From: Roseiarcus sp963776665
GTDB taxonomy: Bacteria; Pseudomonadota; Alphaproteobacteria; Rhizobiales; Beijerinckiaceae
Direction: 5' to 3'
Assembly: GCA_963776665.1 (NCBI GenBank)
Contig: CAVZNQ010000006.1
Span: 1 to 64,000 of the forward strand
Length of the DNA: 64,000 nt
Shown here: positions 36,080 through 45,856 of the stretch, piece after piece
Position numbering within the stretch: the first letter of the stretch is position 1
Layout: each line of letters starts with the position of its first letter
Position numbers and translations under genes: made by a program
Notes under the pieces: model-generated
Database searches by the model: none
What the model saw: the letters and a program-made list of their open reading frames with translations, nothing else
What the model was told of the DNA's origin: nothing

Positions 36080-37084
36080 TCACATACCGCGATCGCCGAC
36101 CTTTGAATTTTGGCCAATGGAAAGCGGCGGATAGGACAAATACGCCAGCCGCTTCATCTCGCCGCGCATTGTCGCCACGACATCGAGGATCAGCCCGGCG
36201 AGGCAGCTAAGGAAGCCGACGATGATCAATCCGACGCTGAGGATCGCAGTCGGAAACCTGGGCACGAGGCCCGTTTCGAGAAACGTCTGCACGAGCGGAA
36301 CCGCGAGCGCGACGGCGACGAGGATGAGAGCTATGCCGACAAGACCGAAAAACTCCAGGGGACGCTCGTTGCGCACGAGATCGAAGATCAGCCGAAGGAT
36401 CCTGGTCCCGTCGCGAAAGGTGCTGAGCTTGCTGGTCGAGCCCGAAGGACGCTCGCCATAGGCGGTGAACTCTTCGGCGGACGGCATGCGCAGCTCGAGC
36501 GCGTGAACCGTCAATTCGGTTTCGATCTCGAACCCTCTCGACATCGCGGGAAAGGACTTGACGTACCGGCGAGAGAAAACCTTGTAGCCTGACAACATGT
36601 CGGTGAATTGCTTGCCAAAAAGACTTCGCACCATCGCCGTCAGGACGTAGTTGCCGAACCGGTGGCCTCTTCGGTAGGCTTCCATGCTCCCGGACACGCG
36701 CGCGCCGTTGACGAAGTCGAGATTTTCGTCGATCGCCCGGCGAACCATGCGGGGCGCGGCTTCGGCTTCATAGGTCGCGTCGCCGTCCACCAGCACAAAG
36801 ACATCGGCGTCAATGTCGGCGAACATCCGACGAACGACGTTCCCCTTTCCCTGGCGCGGCTCGCTGCGAACAAGAGCGCCGGCCGCCCGAGCGACGTCGA
36901 TGGTGCGGTCGGTCGAGTTGTTGTCGTAGACGTAGACTGTCGCCAGAGGCAAAGCTTCGCGAAAGGCCGCGACAGTCTTGCCAACCGTCAACTCTTCGTT
37001 CAGGCATGGCACGAGGATAGCGATTTTGTGCTGGCGCACGGTCGCCTCGGTCCCCCACCTCGCCCTGTCTACGCTCGTCGTCAT
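36080..37084 (-). CDS. Family 2 glycosyltransferase with two C-terminal membrane helices
   Basis: 334 residues. The GT2 domain is clear: IAILVPCLNEELTVGKTV, VYDNNSTDRT, FVLVDGDATYEAEAAPRMV (the DxD-like metal site), FTDMLSGYKVFSRRYVKSF and GFEIETELTVHAL. Two hydrophobic segments near residues 255-280 and 290-315 anchor it. It resembles DPM1/GtrB-like enzymes that make polyprenyl-phosphate sugars for envelope glycans. ATG 37084 gives the family start. It converges with the oligopeptidase gene. Confidence 0.9.
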   Translation of the reverse strand: MTTSVDRARWGTEATVRQHKIAILVPCLNEELTVGKTVAAFREALPLATVYVYDNNSTDRTIDVARAAGALVRSEPRQGKGNVVRRMFADIDADVFVLVDGDATYEAEAAPRMVRRAIDENLDFVNGARVSGSMEAYRRGHRFGNYVLTAMVRSLFGKQFTDMLSGYKVFSRRYVKSFPAMSRGFEIETELTVHALELRMPSAEEFTAYGERPSGSTSKLSTFRDGTRILRLIFDLVRNERPLEFFGLVGIALILVAVALAVPLVQTFLETGLVPRFPTAILSVGLIIVGFLSCLAGLILDVVATMRGEMKRLAYLSYPPLSIGQNSKVGDRGM

Positions 37085-37199
37085 TTTCTCGATCTTTCCC
37101 CGGCCGAGACTTGCCGCACACTGCTTTTTGTCGCGATCAAGCGTTGAACTTCCCGAGACTAGCTCTCGCCATGGCCGGCTCCAAGCCAGTCGCCGGACG

Positions 37200-37409
37200 T
37201 CACTCGTCCTCGTCTTGAGGCTCCCTCGGCGCGGTCGCGCCCGGGATGACATAGTTCCCCTTCAGCCAGCGATGGAGATCGACGTCGGCGCAGCGCTTCG
37301 AGCAGAACGGGTCATAGCGCTCGCTGCGCGGTTTGCTGCAGATCGGGCAGCGCCGCTCGGTCTTTTTGGGACCGGGGTTCGCTGCCGGCGGTTTGTCATC
37401 GTCCGTCAT
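37200..37409 (-). CDS. yacG: DNA gyrase inhibitor YacG
   Basis: 69 residues. The zinc-binding CPIC (residues 21-24) and later C-x3-C (FCSKRCADVDLHRWLKGNY) are the YacG signature; the protein binds GyrB and inhibits supercoiling in E. coli. The ATG overlaps the maf stop by 4 bp. The order infA-maf-yacG is the usual one in rhizobia. Confidence 0.93.
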   Translation of the reverse strand: MTDDDKPPAANPGPKKTERRCPICSKPRSERYDPFCSKRCADVDLHRWLKGNYVIPGATAPREPQDEDE

Positions 37410-38050
37410 CGAACAAGGCTCAAGTCCCAGCTTCGGTGGACATGGAAGCCTTCGCCGCCGAGCAGCGCCGCGGTTTCCGCGAGCGGCAGGCCGACGACAT
37501 TCGAATACGAGCCGACCAGCCGCTCGACGAACGCGCCGGCGAACCCCTGGATCGCATAGCCTCCCGCCTTGCCGCGCCATTCGCCGCTCGCAAGATAGGC
37601 CTCGATCTCGCCGCGCGACAGGCGCTTGAACCTGAGGCGCGTCTCGACCAGTCGCCGCCGCGCCGCGCCGCCCGGCGGCATGAGGGCAATAGCGGTATAG
37701 ACGCGATGGCCGCGGCCGGAGAGGAGATTGAGGCACGTCTCCGCTTGATCCAGCGTCTCGCATTTCGGCAAGATCCGGCGTCCGACGCACACGACGGTGT
37801 CGGCGGCGAGCGTCAGGAACGGCGCAAGATCGGCCTGCCCCCGCGCTATAGCCGCCGCAACGGACGCTTTCTCCATCGCCAGCCGTACGGCGAGAGCGCG
37901 CGGCGCTTCCCTCGCGCGCGGCGTTTCGTCGACTTCGGAGGGCAGGACTGCATCAGGCTTGACGCCGATCTGGGCCAAAAGCGCGAGTCGGCGCGGCGAA
38001 GCGGATGCGAGCACAAGGCGAGGGCGCAACTGCCGGGTGGTCGAGGCCAT
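37406..38050 (-). CDS. maf: Maf-family nucleotide pyrophosphatase
   Basis: 214 residues. LVLASASPRRLALLAQIGV is the Maf start motif. LAADTVVCVGRRIL and the following region hold the catalytic Asp and Lys, and GYAIQGFAGAFVERLVGSYSNVVGLPL is the conserved C-terminal signature. The enzyme hydrolyses dTTP/UTP or modified nucleotides to monophosphates. ATG 38050 is chosen; an ATG at 38065 is in frame. It sits between infA and yacG with short gaps or overlaps. Confidence 0.93.
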   Translation of the reverse strand: MASTTRQLRPRLVLASASPRRLALLAQIGVKPDAVLPSEVDETPRAREAPRALAVRLAMEKASVAAAIARGQADLAPFLTLAADTVVCVGRRILPKCETLDQAETCLNLLSGRGHRVYTAIALMPPGGAARRRLVETRLRFKRLSRGEIEAYLASGEWRGKAGGYAIQGFAGAFVERLVGSYSNVVGLPLAETAALLGGEGFHVHRSWDLSLVR

Positions 38051-38074
38051 GGTTGCGCCGCCCATCGGCCAGGT

Positions 38075-38293
38075 TCATTTGAAGCGGTAGGTAATGCGCC
38101 CCTTGGTCAGATCGTAGGGCGTCATCTCCACGAGCACCTTGTCGCCGGCCAGCACGCGGATACGGTTCTTGCGCATCTTGCCAGCGGTGTGGGCGATTAT
38201 TTCGTGGTCGTTCTCGAGTTTGACGCGAAAGGTCGCGTTGGGCAGCAACTCAACGACGAATCCGGGGAATTCAAGCAATTCTTCTTTCGACAT
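38075..38293 (-). CDS. infA: Translation initiation factor IF-1
   Basis: 72 residues, full-length IF-1 OB fold: LEFPGFVVELLPNATFRVKLENDHEIIAHTAGKMRKNRIRVLAGDKVLVEM. It binds the A site of the 30S subunit during initiation. It is the first gene of the infA-maf-yacG operon, with 183 bp of leader/spacer upstream that hold no other feature I can support. Confidence 0.97.
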   Translation of the reverse strand: MSKEELLEFPGFVVELLPNATFRVKLENDHEIIAHTAGKMRKNRIRVLAGDKVLVEMTPYDLTKGRITYRFK

Positions 38294-38476
38294 AAGACTC
38301 CTTGTTGCAGCGGGCGCGAGCGGAGGTAGGGAACCGCTACCGCCCCTAGCACGTGGCGGCGGCGTTGTCCTATCACCCCGCGGTCCGAAGATCGAATGCC
38401 CCGTTTCGCTCGCCGGCGCCCGGAATATCCACGTCTCCCGGTCGCAGTTTATAGGCTCGAATGCAACAAGCCAAGC

Positions 38477-39520
38477 TTACTTCAGAGCCATAGCGCCCGA
38501 TTCAGTGAGGAAGCCGAGGATTTCGTGAAAAAATTGCATACGGTTCTTTTCCAGCATGACCGAATGCGTGCCTTCGCCGAGCTGGACAAAGCGCTTGTAG
38601 GATGCGGACGTAAGGCTCGCGAAATAGGCCTCAGCCATATAGGTCGGAAGATCGGCGTCCCATTCCGCATGAATGAGCAGGGTCGGCACAGTGATCTTGC
38701 CGGGATCGTAAAATGCCTTTCCTGCGCGCCAGTAGTTCACGAATTCCGCGACGACGCCGTCGCCGGCGCGAATCATGGGCGGATTCATCTTGCTGCCGAC
38801 CGGATCGGTGGCGAGCGTCGCCTCCCACCATCGTTCGAAGACGCCGGGCGGAATTAGAGCGCCCTGTTTGTCCTCGGGAACGCCTTTGTACCAACGCGTT
38901 TTGGCGCTGTCTTTCGCCACCAGGCGATAGGCGGGGATGGCTCCGGGGGGCGGGTCTTCAGGAGGTTGAAACGTCCAGGCGGGCGCGTAGAGAACGAGCC
39001 GATTGATTTTGTCATTGTGCTGGGCGGTGTAGTTGCCCGCGATCGACGTGCCCCACGACCAGCCCATAAGGTTGAGTTTCGGGATGCCGCGTAGCGCCAG
39101 AACATAGTCGATTGCCGCGCCAAGATCACGGGCGGCCTCTTCCGAATTTGCGATCGGCTTGTTGGCCTCCGGCGGCTCGTCCATTTCCGGCGGCCGGGTC
39201 GATCGACCGTAAGACCGCACGTCGACCAGAAAGACGTCGAAGCCGCTCTCAGCAAAGAGGTCCATCATCGAAACGCCTTCGATTGGCAGATCGAAACTGG
39301 TTTCCGCAGGATAGGTTGCGCCGTGAATGAAGAGCAGCGTCCTATCAGGCGAAAAGGACGTCATGTCGGCCGCGTGCTTATTGCGCACATAGAGTTGGAT
39401 TCCGGGGTCGGACGACTGGATCATCGCCTCCGACATGACCAATGGCGGCGTTTGCGCGAAGACGGCAGGCGACAGAGCAAAAGACGCGACCATCGCCATG
39501 CCAGCAAGTTGACGCCTCAC
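38477..39520 (-). CDS. Exported alpha/beta hydrolase
   Basis: 347 residues from GTG 39520, with GGAGGAGG upstream. A signal peptide (RRQLAGMAMVASFALSPAVFAQ) leads to the periplasm. Hydrolase features: LLFIHGATYPAETSFD, DVRSYGRSTRPP, the elbow GWSWGTSIAG (nucleophile Ser), Asp in HAEWDADLPTYM and His in GEGTHSVMLEK. Substrate unknown. The gene stands alone between infA and the RND operon, with 201 bp of featureless spacer to the latter. Confidence 0.88.
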   Translation of the reverse strand: MRRQLAGMAMVASFALSPAVFAQTPPLVMSEAMIQSSDPGIQLYVRNKHAADMTSFSPDRTLLFIHGATYPAETSFDLPIEGVSMMDLFAESGFDVFLVDVRSYGRSTRPPEMDEPPEANKPIANSEEAARDLGAAIDYVLALRGIPKLNLMGWSWGTSIAGNYTAQHNDKINRLVLYAPAWTFQPPEDPPPGAIPAYRLVAKDSAKTRWYKGVPEDKQGALIPPGVFERWWEATLATDPVGSKMNPPMIRAGDGVVAEFVNYWRAGKAFYDPGKITVPTLLIHAEWDADLPTYMAEAYFASLTSASYKRFVQLGEGTHSVMLEKNRMQFFHEILGFLTESGAMALK

Positions 39521-39721
39521 GACGACCTCCTCCCGGACACGCATCTCAAAGGTGCGTTCAAATCCGACAGGGTCCTATACGGCCCGCCCTCCGGGAACGC
39601 CAGAGGCCATATCGGCTGGCGGCGCTTGTTGCGCCGGGCAGGATGCGCCCGCCTGCGACGCCAGGCTCCCGCCATCTGCAAAGTCCGTGACGGCGTCGAT
39701 CGCCGGCGCGGGACGCAATCC

Positions 39722-42700
39722 TCAGGCGACCGAAGATCCGGCGGCGTCTTTCGCCGGGGCTAGCGGGGCTGAGGCCTGCAGCGCGGGCTTGCCTTTTCTG
39801 CGCTCGTCGAGCCATTGCAGGACTACATAGAACGAGGGAACGAACACCACGACGAGGCAGGTCGACGCGATCATGCCGCTGAAAACGGGGATGCCGATCG
39901 AACGCCGCGCCGCAGCGCCTGCGCCCGTCGCCAGAACGAGCGGCAGTACGCCGAGGATGAAAGCGAAGGAGGTCATGACGATCGGCCGGAACCGCAGGCG
40001 CGCCGCCTCGACGGCCGCATCGAGGATAGGCTTGCCCGCCGCGCGCTGCTGGCGCGCATACTCAACGATCAGAATGCCGTTCTTGCTGCCCAGCGCGATG
40101 AGGAGAATGATGCCGATCTGGGTGTAAAGGTTGTTGTCCGTGCCGACGAGATTGAGGCCGGCGACGGTTCCGAGCAGAGCCAGCGGCACCGCAAGGAGCA
40201 CTGCAAAGGGCAGAATCCAGCTCTCGTATTGTCCGGCCAGCACGAGATAGACCATAAGGATCGCGAAGCCGAAGACGTAGTAGATCTGGCTGCCGACGGT
40301 CTTCTCCTGGAACGACATGGCGGTCCAGTCGAACCCGGTTCCCTTGGGCAATGCCTGGGCGGCGACCTGCTCCATCAGATCAAGCGCCTCACCCGAGCTG
40401 AACCCGGGCGCGGGCGAGCCGACGACGGTCGCCGTCGGATAGAGATTATAGAGACTTATCAGGGGCGGCCCGGTCTCTTGTTTGACGTCGACGACCGTGC
40501 CGATGGGCGTCATCGTCCCGTTGCCCGCCCTGACCTTCAGATTGCGGATGTCGTCGACCGTGGCGCGCTTGTCGGCGTTCGCCTGCGTATAGACCTGGAA
40601 GACATGGCCGAACTTGTTGAACTGGGCCACATAGTTCGAGCCGACGTAGCCCGAGAGCGCCGAGAAAACCTGGCCAACGGTCACGCCCAGCGCCTCGGCC
40701 TTCGTCCTGTCTACGACGACTGCGAATTGCGGCGCGCCGGCGCGGAACGTCGTGGCCAGCCGCTGCAGGCCGGATTGAGCATTGCCGTCGGCGACGACCG
40801 TATTGGCGAGACTTTGGAGAAGGTCATAGTCGAAATCGCCGTTGCGAATTTCGACCTGCATGGTGAAGCCGCCGACGTTGCCGACGCCCTGGATCGGCGG
40901 GGGCAGCACGGCGAAGGAGAAGGCTTCGGGAATCGACTGCAGGCCGACGTTGAGCTTGCGCTGGATCGTGAGCTGGTCCTGACCCTGTTCCTTCAACCGG
41001 ACGTCCCATTCCTTCAGCACAACGAAAGCGACGCCGGCGTTGGCGAGGCTCGCGCGATTGTCGAGGATCGAGATGCCGCTCACCGTCACCACATGCTCGA
41101 CCCCAGGGATCGGCTGGGCGAGTTTCTGGATCCTGTCCAGCACTTGGTCAGTGCGCGCCTTCGAGGCGCCGTCAGGCAGCTGGACGACGACGAGCATATA
41201 GCCCTGATCCTCGGTCGGCAGGAATCCGGTCGGCACGCGGGTCAGCGACCACACCGCGAAGCCAACGAGCGCGAGCGCAAGCGCGACCATGATGGCCGCG
41301 CGATGCGTCATCGCAGTCATCAGCCGCACATATCCGCGCTCGGCCGCGCCGTAGACAGCGTTGAAGCCGCGAGCGAAGAAGTTCGGCCGCTTGCCAGGCG
41401 TTGGCGGCCGGAGCCACAACGCGCATTGGGTCGGTTTCAGGGTCATCGCATTGATCGCGCTGATGAGCGCGGTGGAGGCGATCACCAGCGCGAACTGTCG
41501 GAAGAGCTGTCCCGTCAGGCCGGGCAGGAAGGCGGCGGGCAGGAACACCGACATCAGCACCAGCGTGATGCCGATGACGGGACCGGTCAGCTCGTCCATC
41601 GCCTTGCCCGCCGCTTCTCGCCCCGGCATGCCCTGCTCGACGTAGCGCGACACGCCCTCAACGATGACGATGGCGTCGTCGACCACGATGCCGATCACCA
41701 GAATGATGGCGAACAGCGTCGGGAGATTGACTGAGAAACCGAGAGCCGCCATCGCCGCGAACGCGCCGATGATCGTGACCGGGACGGTCGTCGCCGGCAC
41801 CAGCATCGCGCGCCAATCCTGCAGGAAGACGAGGATGACGATGAGCACGAGGACGCCCGCCTCCAGAAGGGTGCGGTAGACTTCGCTGATCGCAGCCTTC
41901 ACGAATTTCGTTGTATCGTAGGGGACGACGTACTCGAGACCCTCGGGGAAGCTTTTCTTGAGCTCCTCCATCTTGTCGTACACCTCTTTGGAGACGGCGA
42001 CGGCGTTGGCTTCGGGCAGGAGCGAGACTGCAATACCGGCTGCGGGGCGCCCGTCGAGATTGAACGCGACGCTGTAGGTCTGCGCGCCGAGTTCGACGCG
42101 CCCGACGTCGCGAACCCTCGTTATCCGCCCCCCTGCGCCCGGTTCCACCTTGACGACAATGTTCTCGAAATCGGGCGCCTCGTTGAGGCGGCCGTTGAGG
42201 TTGAGCGTGTACTGGAAGTCCTGCCCCTTGACGGCGGGCGGCGCGCCGATCTGGCCGGCAGCGACCTCCTGGCTCTGCTGCTGAATGACGGCGATGACGT
42301 CCTGCGGCGTCAAGCCGCGCGCCTGCATGAGGTTCGGGTCGAGCCAGACCCGCATGGCGTATTGACCGGCGCCCAGCACCGAGACGTCGCCGACGCCGTT
42401 GAGGCGTTCGAGTTCGTTGACGACATTGATGACCGCATAGTTCGCAAGGAACAGGCTGTCGAAACGGCCGTCCGGCGAGCGCAGCCCAACGAATTCGAGG
42501 ATCGACGTCGATTGCTTCTTGGTCGTGACGCCCTGGAGCTGCACTTCCGCGGGCAGCGACGAAAGCGCGGCCGAAACCCGGTTCTGAACCAGGATCTCGT
42601 CCTCGTCGGCGCTCGTGCCGATCGCGAAGGTGATGGTGAGATTGTAGGTGCCGTCGCTCGCGTTCGTCGACTGCATGTAGAGCATATTCTCAACGCCGTT

Positions 42701-42910
42701 AACGTTCTGCTCGATCGGCAGGGCCACGGTGTTGACGAGCGTGGTCGCGCTCGCGCCCGGATAACGGGTCGTCACCTGCACGGTCGGCGGCACGACGTTC
42801 GGATATTGCGAGGTCGGCAAGTTGACGAGCGAGACCAGCCCGATGACAACGAAGAACAGCGCCAGGACGTTGGCGAGGACCGGACGGTCGATGAAGAAGC
42901 GGGAGATCAT
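39722..42910 (-). CDS. RND efflux pump inner-membrane subunit (AcrB/MexB type, HAE1 family)
   Basis: 1062 residues, the normal family length. The N-terminus MISRFFIDRPVLANVLALFFVV is typical. Two sets of transmembrane helices flank large periplasmic loops. The proton-relay aspartates are in VIGIVVDDAIVIVEGV, and the second half repeats the pattern (IGIILLIALGSKNGILIVEYA). It pumps drugs or other hydrophobic compounds with the fusion protein encoded 19 bp upstream and an outer-membrane TolC-type protein, which is not in this window. Confidence 0.95.
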   Translation of the reverse strand: MISRFFIDRPVLANVLALFFVVIGLVSLVNLPTSQYPNVVPPTVQVTTRYPGASATTLVNTVALPIEQNVNGVENMLYMQSTNASDGTYNLTITFAIGTSADEDEILVQNRVSAALSSLPAEVQLQGVTTKKQSTSILEFVGLRSPDGRFDSLFLANYAVINVVNELERLNGVGDVSVLGAGQYAMRVWLDPNLMQARGLTPQDVIAVIQQQSQEVAAGQIGAPPAVKGQDFQYTLNLNGRLNEAPDFENIVVKVEPGAGGRITRVRDVGRVELGAQTYSVAFNLDGRPAAGIAVSLLPEANAVAVSKEVYDKMEELKKSFPEGLEYVVPYDTTKFVKAAISEVYRTLLEAGVLVLIVILVFLQDWRAMLVPATTVPVTIIGAFAAMAALGFSVNLPTLFAIILVIGIVVDDAIVIVEGVSRYVEQGMPGREAAGKAMDELTGPVIGITLVLMSVFLPAAFLPGLTGQLFRQFALVIASTALISAINAMTLKPTQCALWLRPPTPGKRPNFFARGFNAVYGAAERGYVRLMTAMTHRAAIMVALALALVGFAVWSLTRVPTGFLPTEDQGYMLVVVQLPDGASKARTDQVLDRIQKLAQPIPGVEHVVTVSGISILDNRASLANAGVAFVVLKEWDVRLKEQGQDQLTIQRKLNVGLQSIPEAFSFAVLPPPIQGVGNVGGFTMQVEIRNGDFDYDLLQSLANTVVADGNAQSGLQRLATTFRAGAPQFAVVVDRTKAEALGVTVGQVFSALSGYVGSNYVAQFNKFGHVFQVYTQANADKRATVDDIRNLKVRAGNGTMTPIGTVVDVKQETGPPLISLYNLYPTATVVGSPAPGFSSGEALDLMEQVAAQALPKGTGFDWTAMSFQEKTVGSQIYYVFGFAILMVYLVLAGQYESWILPFAVLLAVPLALLGTVAGLNLVGTDNNLYTQIGIILLIALGSKNGILIVEYARQQRAAGKPILDAAVEAARLRFRPIVMTSFAFILGVLPLVLATGAGAAARRSIGIPVFSGMIASTCLVVVFVPSFYVVLQWLDERRKGKPALQASAPLAPAKDAAGSSVA

Positions 42911-42929
42911 CAGCGATTCTCCAGCGCTG

Positions 42930-44168
42930 TCACTTCGCCTGATCCGTAGCAGTCGGCCTCGCGGCCCCATCCGACTCAGCGGATGTTTCCCACTGCGCGC
43001 TGAGCTTTGTCTGCTGAGGATCGACCTTCGCTCCGGGGAGCGCGCGCTGGACGCCCTCAGTCACGATCCAGTCGCCAGGATCGAGCCCCGATTCGATGAT
43101 CCGGTAGGGTCCCTCGCGGTCGCCGGTCTTCACATTCCGGCGCTGGACGACATTGTCCGGTCCCACCACCAGGAGATAACGCCCCTCCTGGCTCGTCCCA
43201 AGCGCTACGTCGGGCGCGAGAATCGCCTTGTCCAGCTTCTCGACCGGCGTGCGCACCCGGACGAAGAGACCAGGGAGCAGGCCGCGGTTGTGGTTGTCGA
43301 AGAGGCCGCGAACCTCCAGCGTGCCGGTCGAGGCGTCTACCTGCGGCGCGGCGTAGTCCATGCGGCCTACGTGTGGAAATCCGTCCTCGCCCTGAAGCCC
43401 GATCTCGACCGGTATGCTCGAGAGGTCGGTCGTACGAAACTCGATGCCCGCCTTCGCGTTGTTCACCTTGATGCGAAGAATCTGCGGCTCGCTCAATGTG
43501 AAATAGACGTAAATCGGGTCAAGCTGGATGATAGTCGCGAGCTTGGTCGGCGATCCGAACCCGACGAGCGCGCCCTTGTCGACGAGGTGGCGGGTGACGA
43601 CCCCGTCGAAAGGCGCGGTCACCGTCGTATAGTTGAGGTTGATTTGGGCCGTCTCGATGGCGGCTTGGCTATTCATCACATCCGCCTGCGCCTGTTCGGC
43701 CTTCGACTTCCACTCCTGAACTGTGGCCTGGCTGGCGAAATCGTTTTTGCCGAGCGCGGCCTGGCGCTGGTATTCCGCCTGGTTGTAGGTCAGCGTCGCC
43801 TGATTAGAGGCAAGGGTCGCCTTGGCCTGGTCGAGTTGAGCCTGGTACTGATCACGCTCGATGCCGAACAGCTTGGTTCCCGCTTTGACCGCGGCGCCGT
43901 CGACGTAGTCGATGTCGGTGAGGAAACCCTGCACGCGGGCGACGAGGTCGACCGAATTGATGGGCGACGTATTTCCCGTCAGGTTGAGGTAGAGCGTCAC
44001 AGGCTGCTGGAGCGGCTGCGCCACGGTCACCTTGGGCGGCGGCGGCGGCACATACGCGTTCCTGGAGCCGTTGCACGCCGCGAGCGCGATCGCCGCCACG
44101 CCGATGCTCGCAGCGCGAACGACGCGCCGGCGTATTCCGGTTCTGAAACGAAACTCTTTCGTCGACAT
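42930..44168 (-). CDS. RND periplasmic adaptor (membrane fusion protein), lipoprotein
   Basis: 412 residues. A lipoprotein signal ends in IALAAC (lipobox Cys). The barrel-sandwich hybrid (VARVQGFLTDIDYVDGAAVKAG), a coiled-coil hairpin (QLDQAKATLASNQATLTYNQAEYQRQ to AQADVMNSQAAIETAQINL), TVTAPFDGVVTRHLVDKGALV and the beta-barrel follow in the usual order. It links the pump to a TolC-type channel. ATG 44168 fits the signal; an ATG at 44207 is in frame. First gene of a two-gene operon. Confidence 0.92.
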   Translation of the reverse strand: MSTKEFRFRTGIRRRVVRAASIGVAAIALAACNGSRNAYVPPPPPKVTVAQPLQQPVTLYLNLTGNTSPINSVDLVARVQGFLTDIDYVDGAAVKAGTKLFGIERDQYQAQLDQAKATLASNQATLTYNQAEYQRQAALGKNDFASQATVQEWKSKAEQAQADVMNSQAAIETAQINLNYTTVTAPFDGVVTRHLVDKGALVGFGSPTKLATIIQLDPIYVYFTLSEPQILRIKVNNAKAGIEFRTTDLSSIPVEIGLQGEDGFPHVGRMDYAAPQVDASTGTLEVRGLFDNHNRGLLPGLFVRVRTPVEKLDKAILAPDVALGTSQEGRYLLVVGPDNVVQRRNVKTGDREGPYRIIESGLDPGDWIVTEGVQRALPGAKVDPQQTKLSAQWETSAESDGAARPTATDQAK

Positions 44169-44301
44169 TAAGGCGCCAATCCCGGGAAGCGGCGGAACAA
44201 TACCCATCGACGATGGCGATGGCGATCGCGCCGCTCGATAGCGCCGACGCTGTCCTATGATGCCTGACTCAGTTTTCAACGCAAGAGCCAATCACGGGCC
44301 C

Positions 44302-45099
44302 CTACTGCGCCGCGTAGCCGAGCGCCCGATAGCGCCTGACCGCGAACGGGATCGAGGCGAGATAGGCGAGGGTGACAGCGACGAGGGCCTGCATCGGAAA
44401 ATTGAACAGCAGCAACAGCGCGGCTGCGACGCCGACCAGCACCACGGCCACATACTCTCGCGGCACCCGGCCGAGCGACTTGCCTGAAAAATGCGGGACC
44501 CTACTCGCCATCAATAGCGCGACGCCAAGGACGTAGAGGCTTTCGATCACGCCGGACCGCGAGGTCGGGGGGCCGAGGTTGAAGGCGTAATGAAGGTAGA
44601 TCGGCAACAGGCCGACGATCGCGCCCGCGGGCGCCGGCATGCCGACGAAGAAAGTCTTGCGCCACGCCGGCTGATCTTCGTCGATCATGACGTTGAATCG
44701 GGCGAGGCGCAGCGCGCAGGCTATCGCGAACAGGAGCGCCACGACCCAGCCGAAGTTTTTGGCCGCGTGCAGGTTGGCCACATAGAGCACGAGCGCCGGC
44801 GCGACGCCGAAGTCGACGAAGTCGGCAAGCGAATCGAGTTCGGCGCCGAAGCGCGAGGTTCCCTTCAGGGCGCGCGCGATCCGTCCGTCGAGCCCATCAA
44901 GCACGGCGGCGCCCGCGATCGCGCTTACCGCCCACTCGATCGACCCCTCCATCGCCAGGCGGATCGCGGTCAGGCCAAGGCCGAGCGCAAACAGGGTGAC
45001 GATGTTGGGGATCAGAAGCCTGAGAGGCACCGCGCGGAAGCGTCGCGGTGGGGACGCATTGGCGATCGGCGCCCGGGGCAGGGGGCCGGCCTCGTTCAC
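44302..45099 (-). CDS. pssA: CDP-diacylglycerol-serine O-phosphatidyltransferase
   Basis: 265 residues. The CDP-alcohol phosphatidyltransferase motif D-G-x2-A-R-x8-G-x3-D-x3-D is present as DGLDGRIAR with FGAELDSLADFVDFGVAPA. Six to eight membrane segments follow, LRLARFN being the PssA type-II-like signature. It makes phosphatidylserine from CDP-diacylglycerol and serine. GTG 45099 lies 3 bp after the psd stop, so synthesis and decarboxylation of phosphatidylserine are coupled. Confidence 0.94.
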   Translation of the reverse strand: MNEAGPLPRAPIANASPPRRFRAVPLRLLIPNIVTLFALGLGLTAIRLAMEGSIEWAVSAIAGAAVLDGLDGRIARALKGTSRFGAELDSLADFVDFGVAPALVLYVANLHAAKNFGWVVALLFAIACALRLARFNVMIDEDQPAWRKTFFVGMPAPAGAIVGLLPIYLHYAFNLGPPTSRSGVIESLYVLGVALLMASRVPHFSGKSLGRVPREYVAVVLVGVAAALLLLFNFPMQALVAVTLAYLASIPFAVRRYRALGYAAQ

Positions 45100-45102
45100 G
45101 GC

Positions 45103-45801
45103 TCAGCTCCGCTGAAAGGGCGACGGCGAGGCGTCGGCGGCGACCTTGCCGATCACTGTCTCGCCAGCGATCGCCCGCGAATCGACGCCGACCACGATCT
45201 GCGCGCCGGACGGGAGGTAGACGTCGACGCGCGAGCCGAAGCGGATGAGGCCGATGCGCTCGCCCGGGCTCAAGAGCGCGCCTTCGTGGGTGAAGCAGAC
45301 GATCCTTCTCGCCACCAGACCTGCGATCTGCACGACGCCAAATCGCCCCGACGGCGCGTCAATCACGATGCTGTTGCGCTCGTTGTCCTCGCTCGCCTTG
45401 TCGAGGTCGGCGTTGAGGAACAGTCCCGGATGATAGACGATCTGCGCGACCCGGCCCTGGACCGGCGCGCGATTGACGTGGCAATCGAAGATCGACATGA
45501 AGATCGACACCCGCTGCATCGGCGCCATGCCGAGGCCAAGCTCCGGCGGCGGCGCGGCGAAGCCGGCGAAACTGACGACGCCGTCGGCGGGCGCGATGAC
45601 GAGGTCGCCGCGGACCGGCGTCACCCGCGCCGGATCGCGGAAGAAATAGGCGCACCACAACGTGGCGATGAGGCCGAGCCACCCGAGCGGCGCCCACATC
45701 CACCACAGGATCAGCGTCGCCGCTGCGAAGCCGAGGACGAACAGATAGCCTTCCGGATGGATCGGCGCGAGCTGACCGCGCAGCGATTTTACGATGCTCA
45801 T
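45103..45801 (-). CDS. psd: Phosphatidylserine decarboxylase (short form)
   Basis: 232 residues. The proenzyme self-cleaves at the Gly-Ser of RFGSRVDVYLP near the C-terminus to form the pyruvoyl group; the motif is the archaeal/rhizobial short-form type. SIFDCHVNRAPVQGRV and YHPGLFLNADLDKASEDNERN are the conserved family segments, and two N-terminal hydrophobic stretches anchor it. It makes phosphatidylethanolamine from phosphatidylserine and precedes pssA. Confidence 0.95.
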   Translation of the reverse strand: MSIVKSLRGQLAPIHPEGYLFVLGFAAATLILWWMWAPLGWLGLIATLWCAYFFRDPARVTPVRGDLVIAPADGVVSFAGFAAPPPELGLGMAPMQRVSIFMSIFDCHVNRAPVQGRVAQIVYHPGLFLNADLDKASEDNERNSIVIDAPSGRFGVVQIAGLVARRIVCFTHEGALLSPGERIGLIRFGSRVDVYLPSGAQIVVGVDSRAIAGETVIGKVAADASPSPFQRS

Positions 45802-45856
45802 TGACCGACGCCCGAGGACAATCCGCGCGCACTCATGGCGCCAAACGCCGCGAATG

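Noticed and set aside
39815..41734. 639-codon open frame on the plus strand opposite the RND pump
   Set aside because: Arises from GC-rich codon use in the opposite gene; the product is Arg/Asp/Glu-rich without domains.
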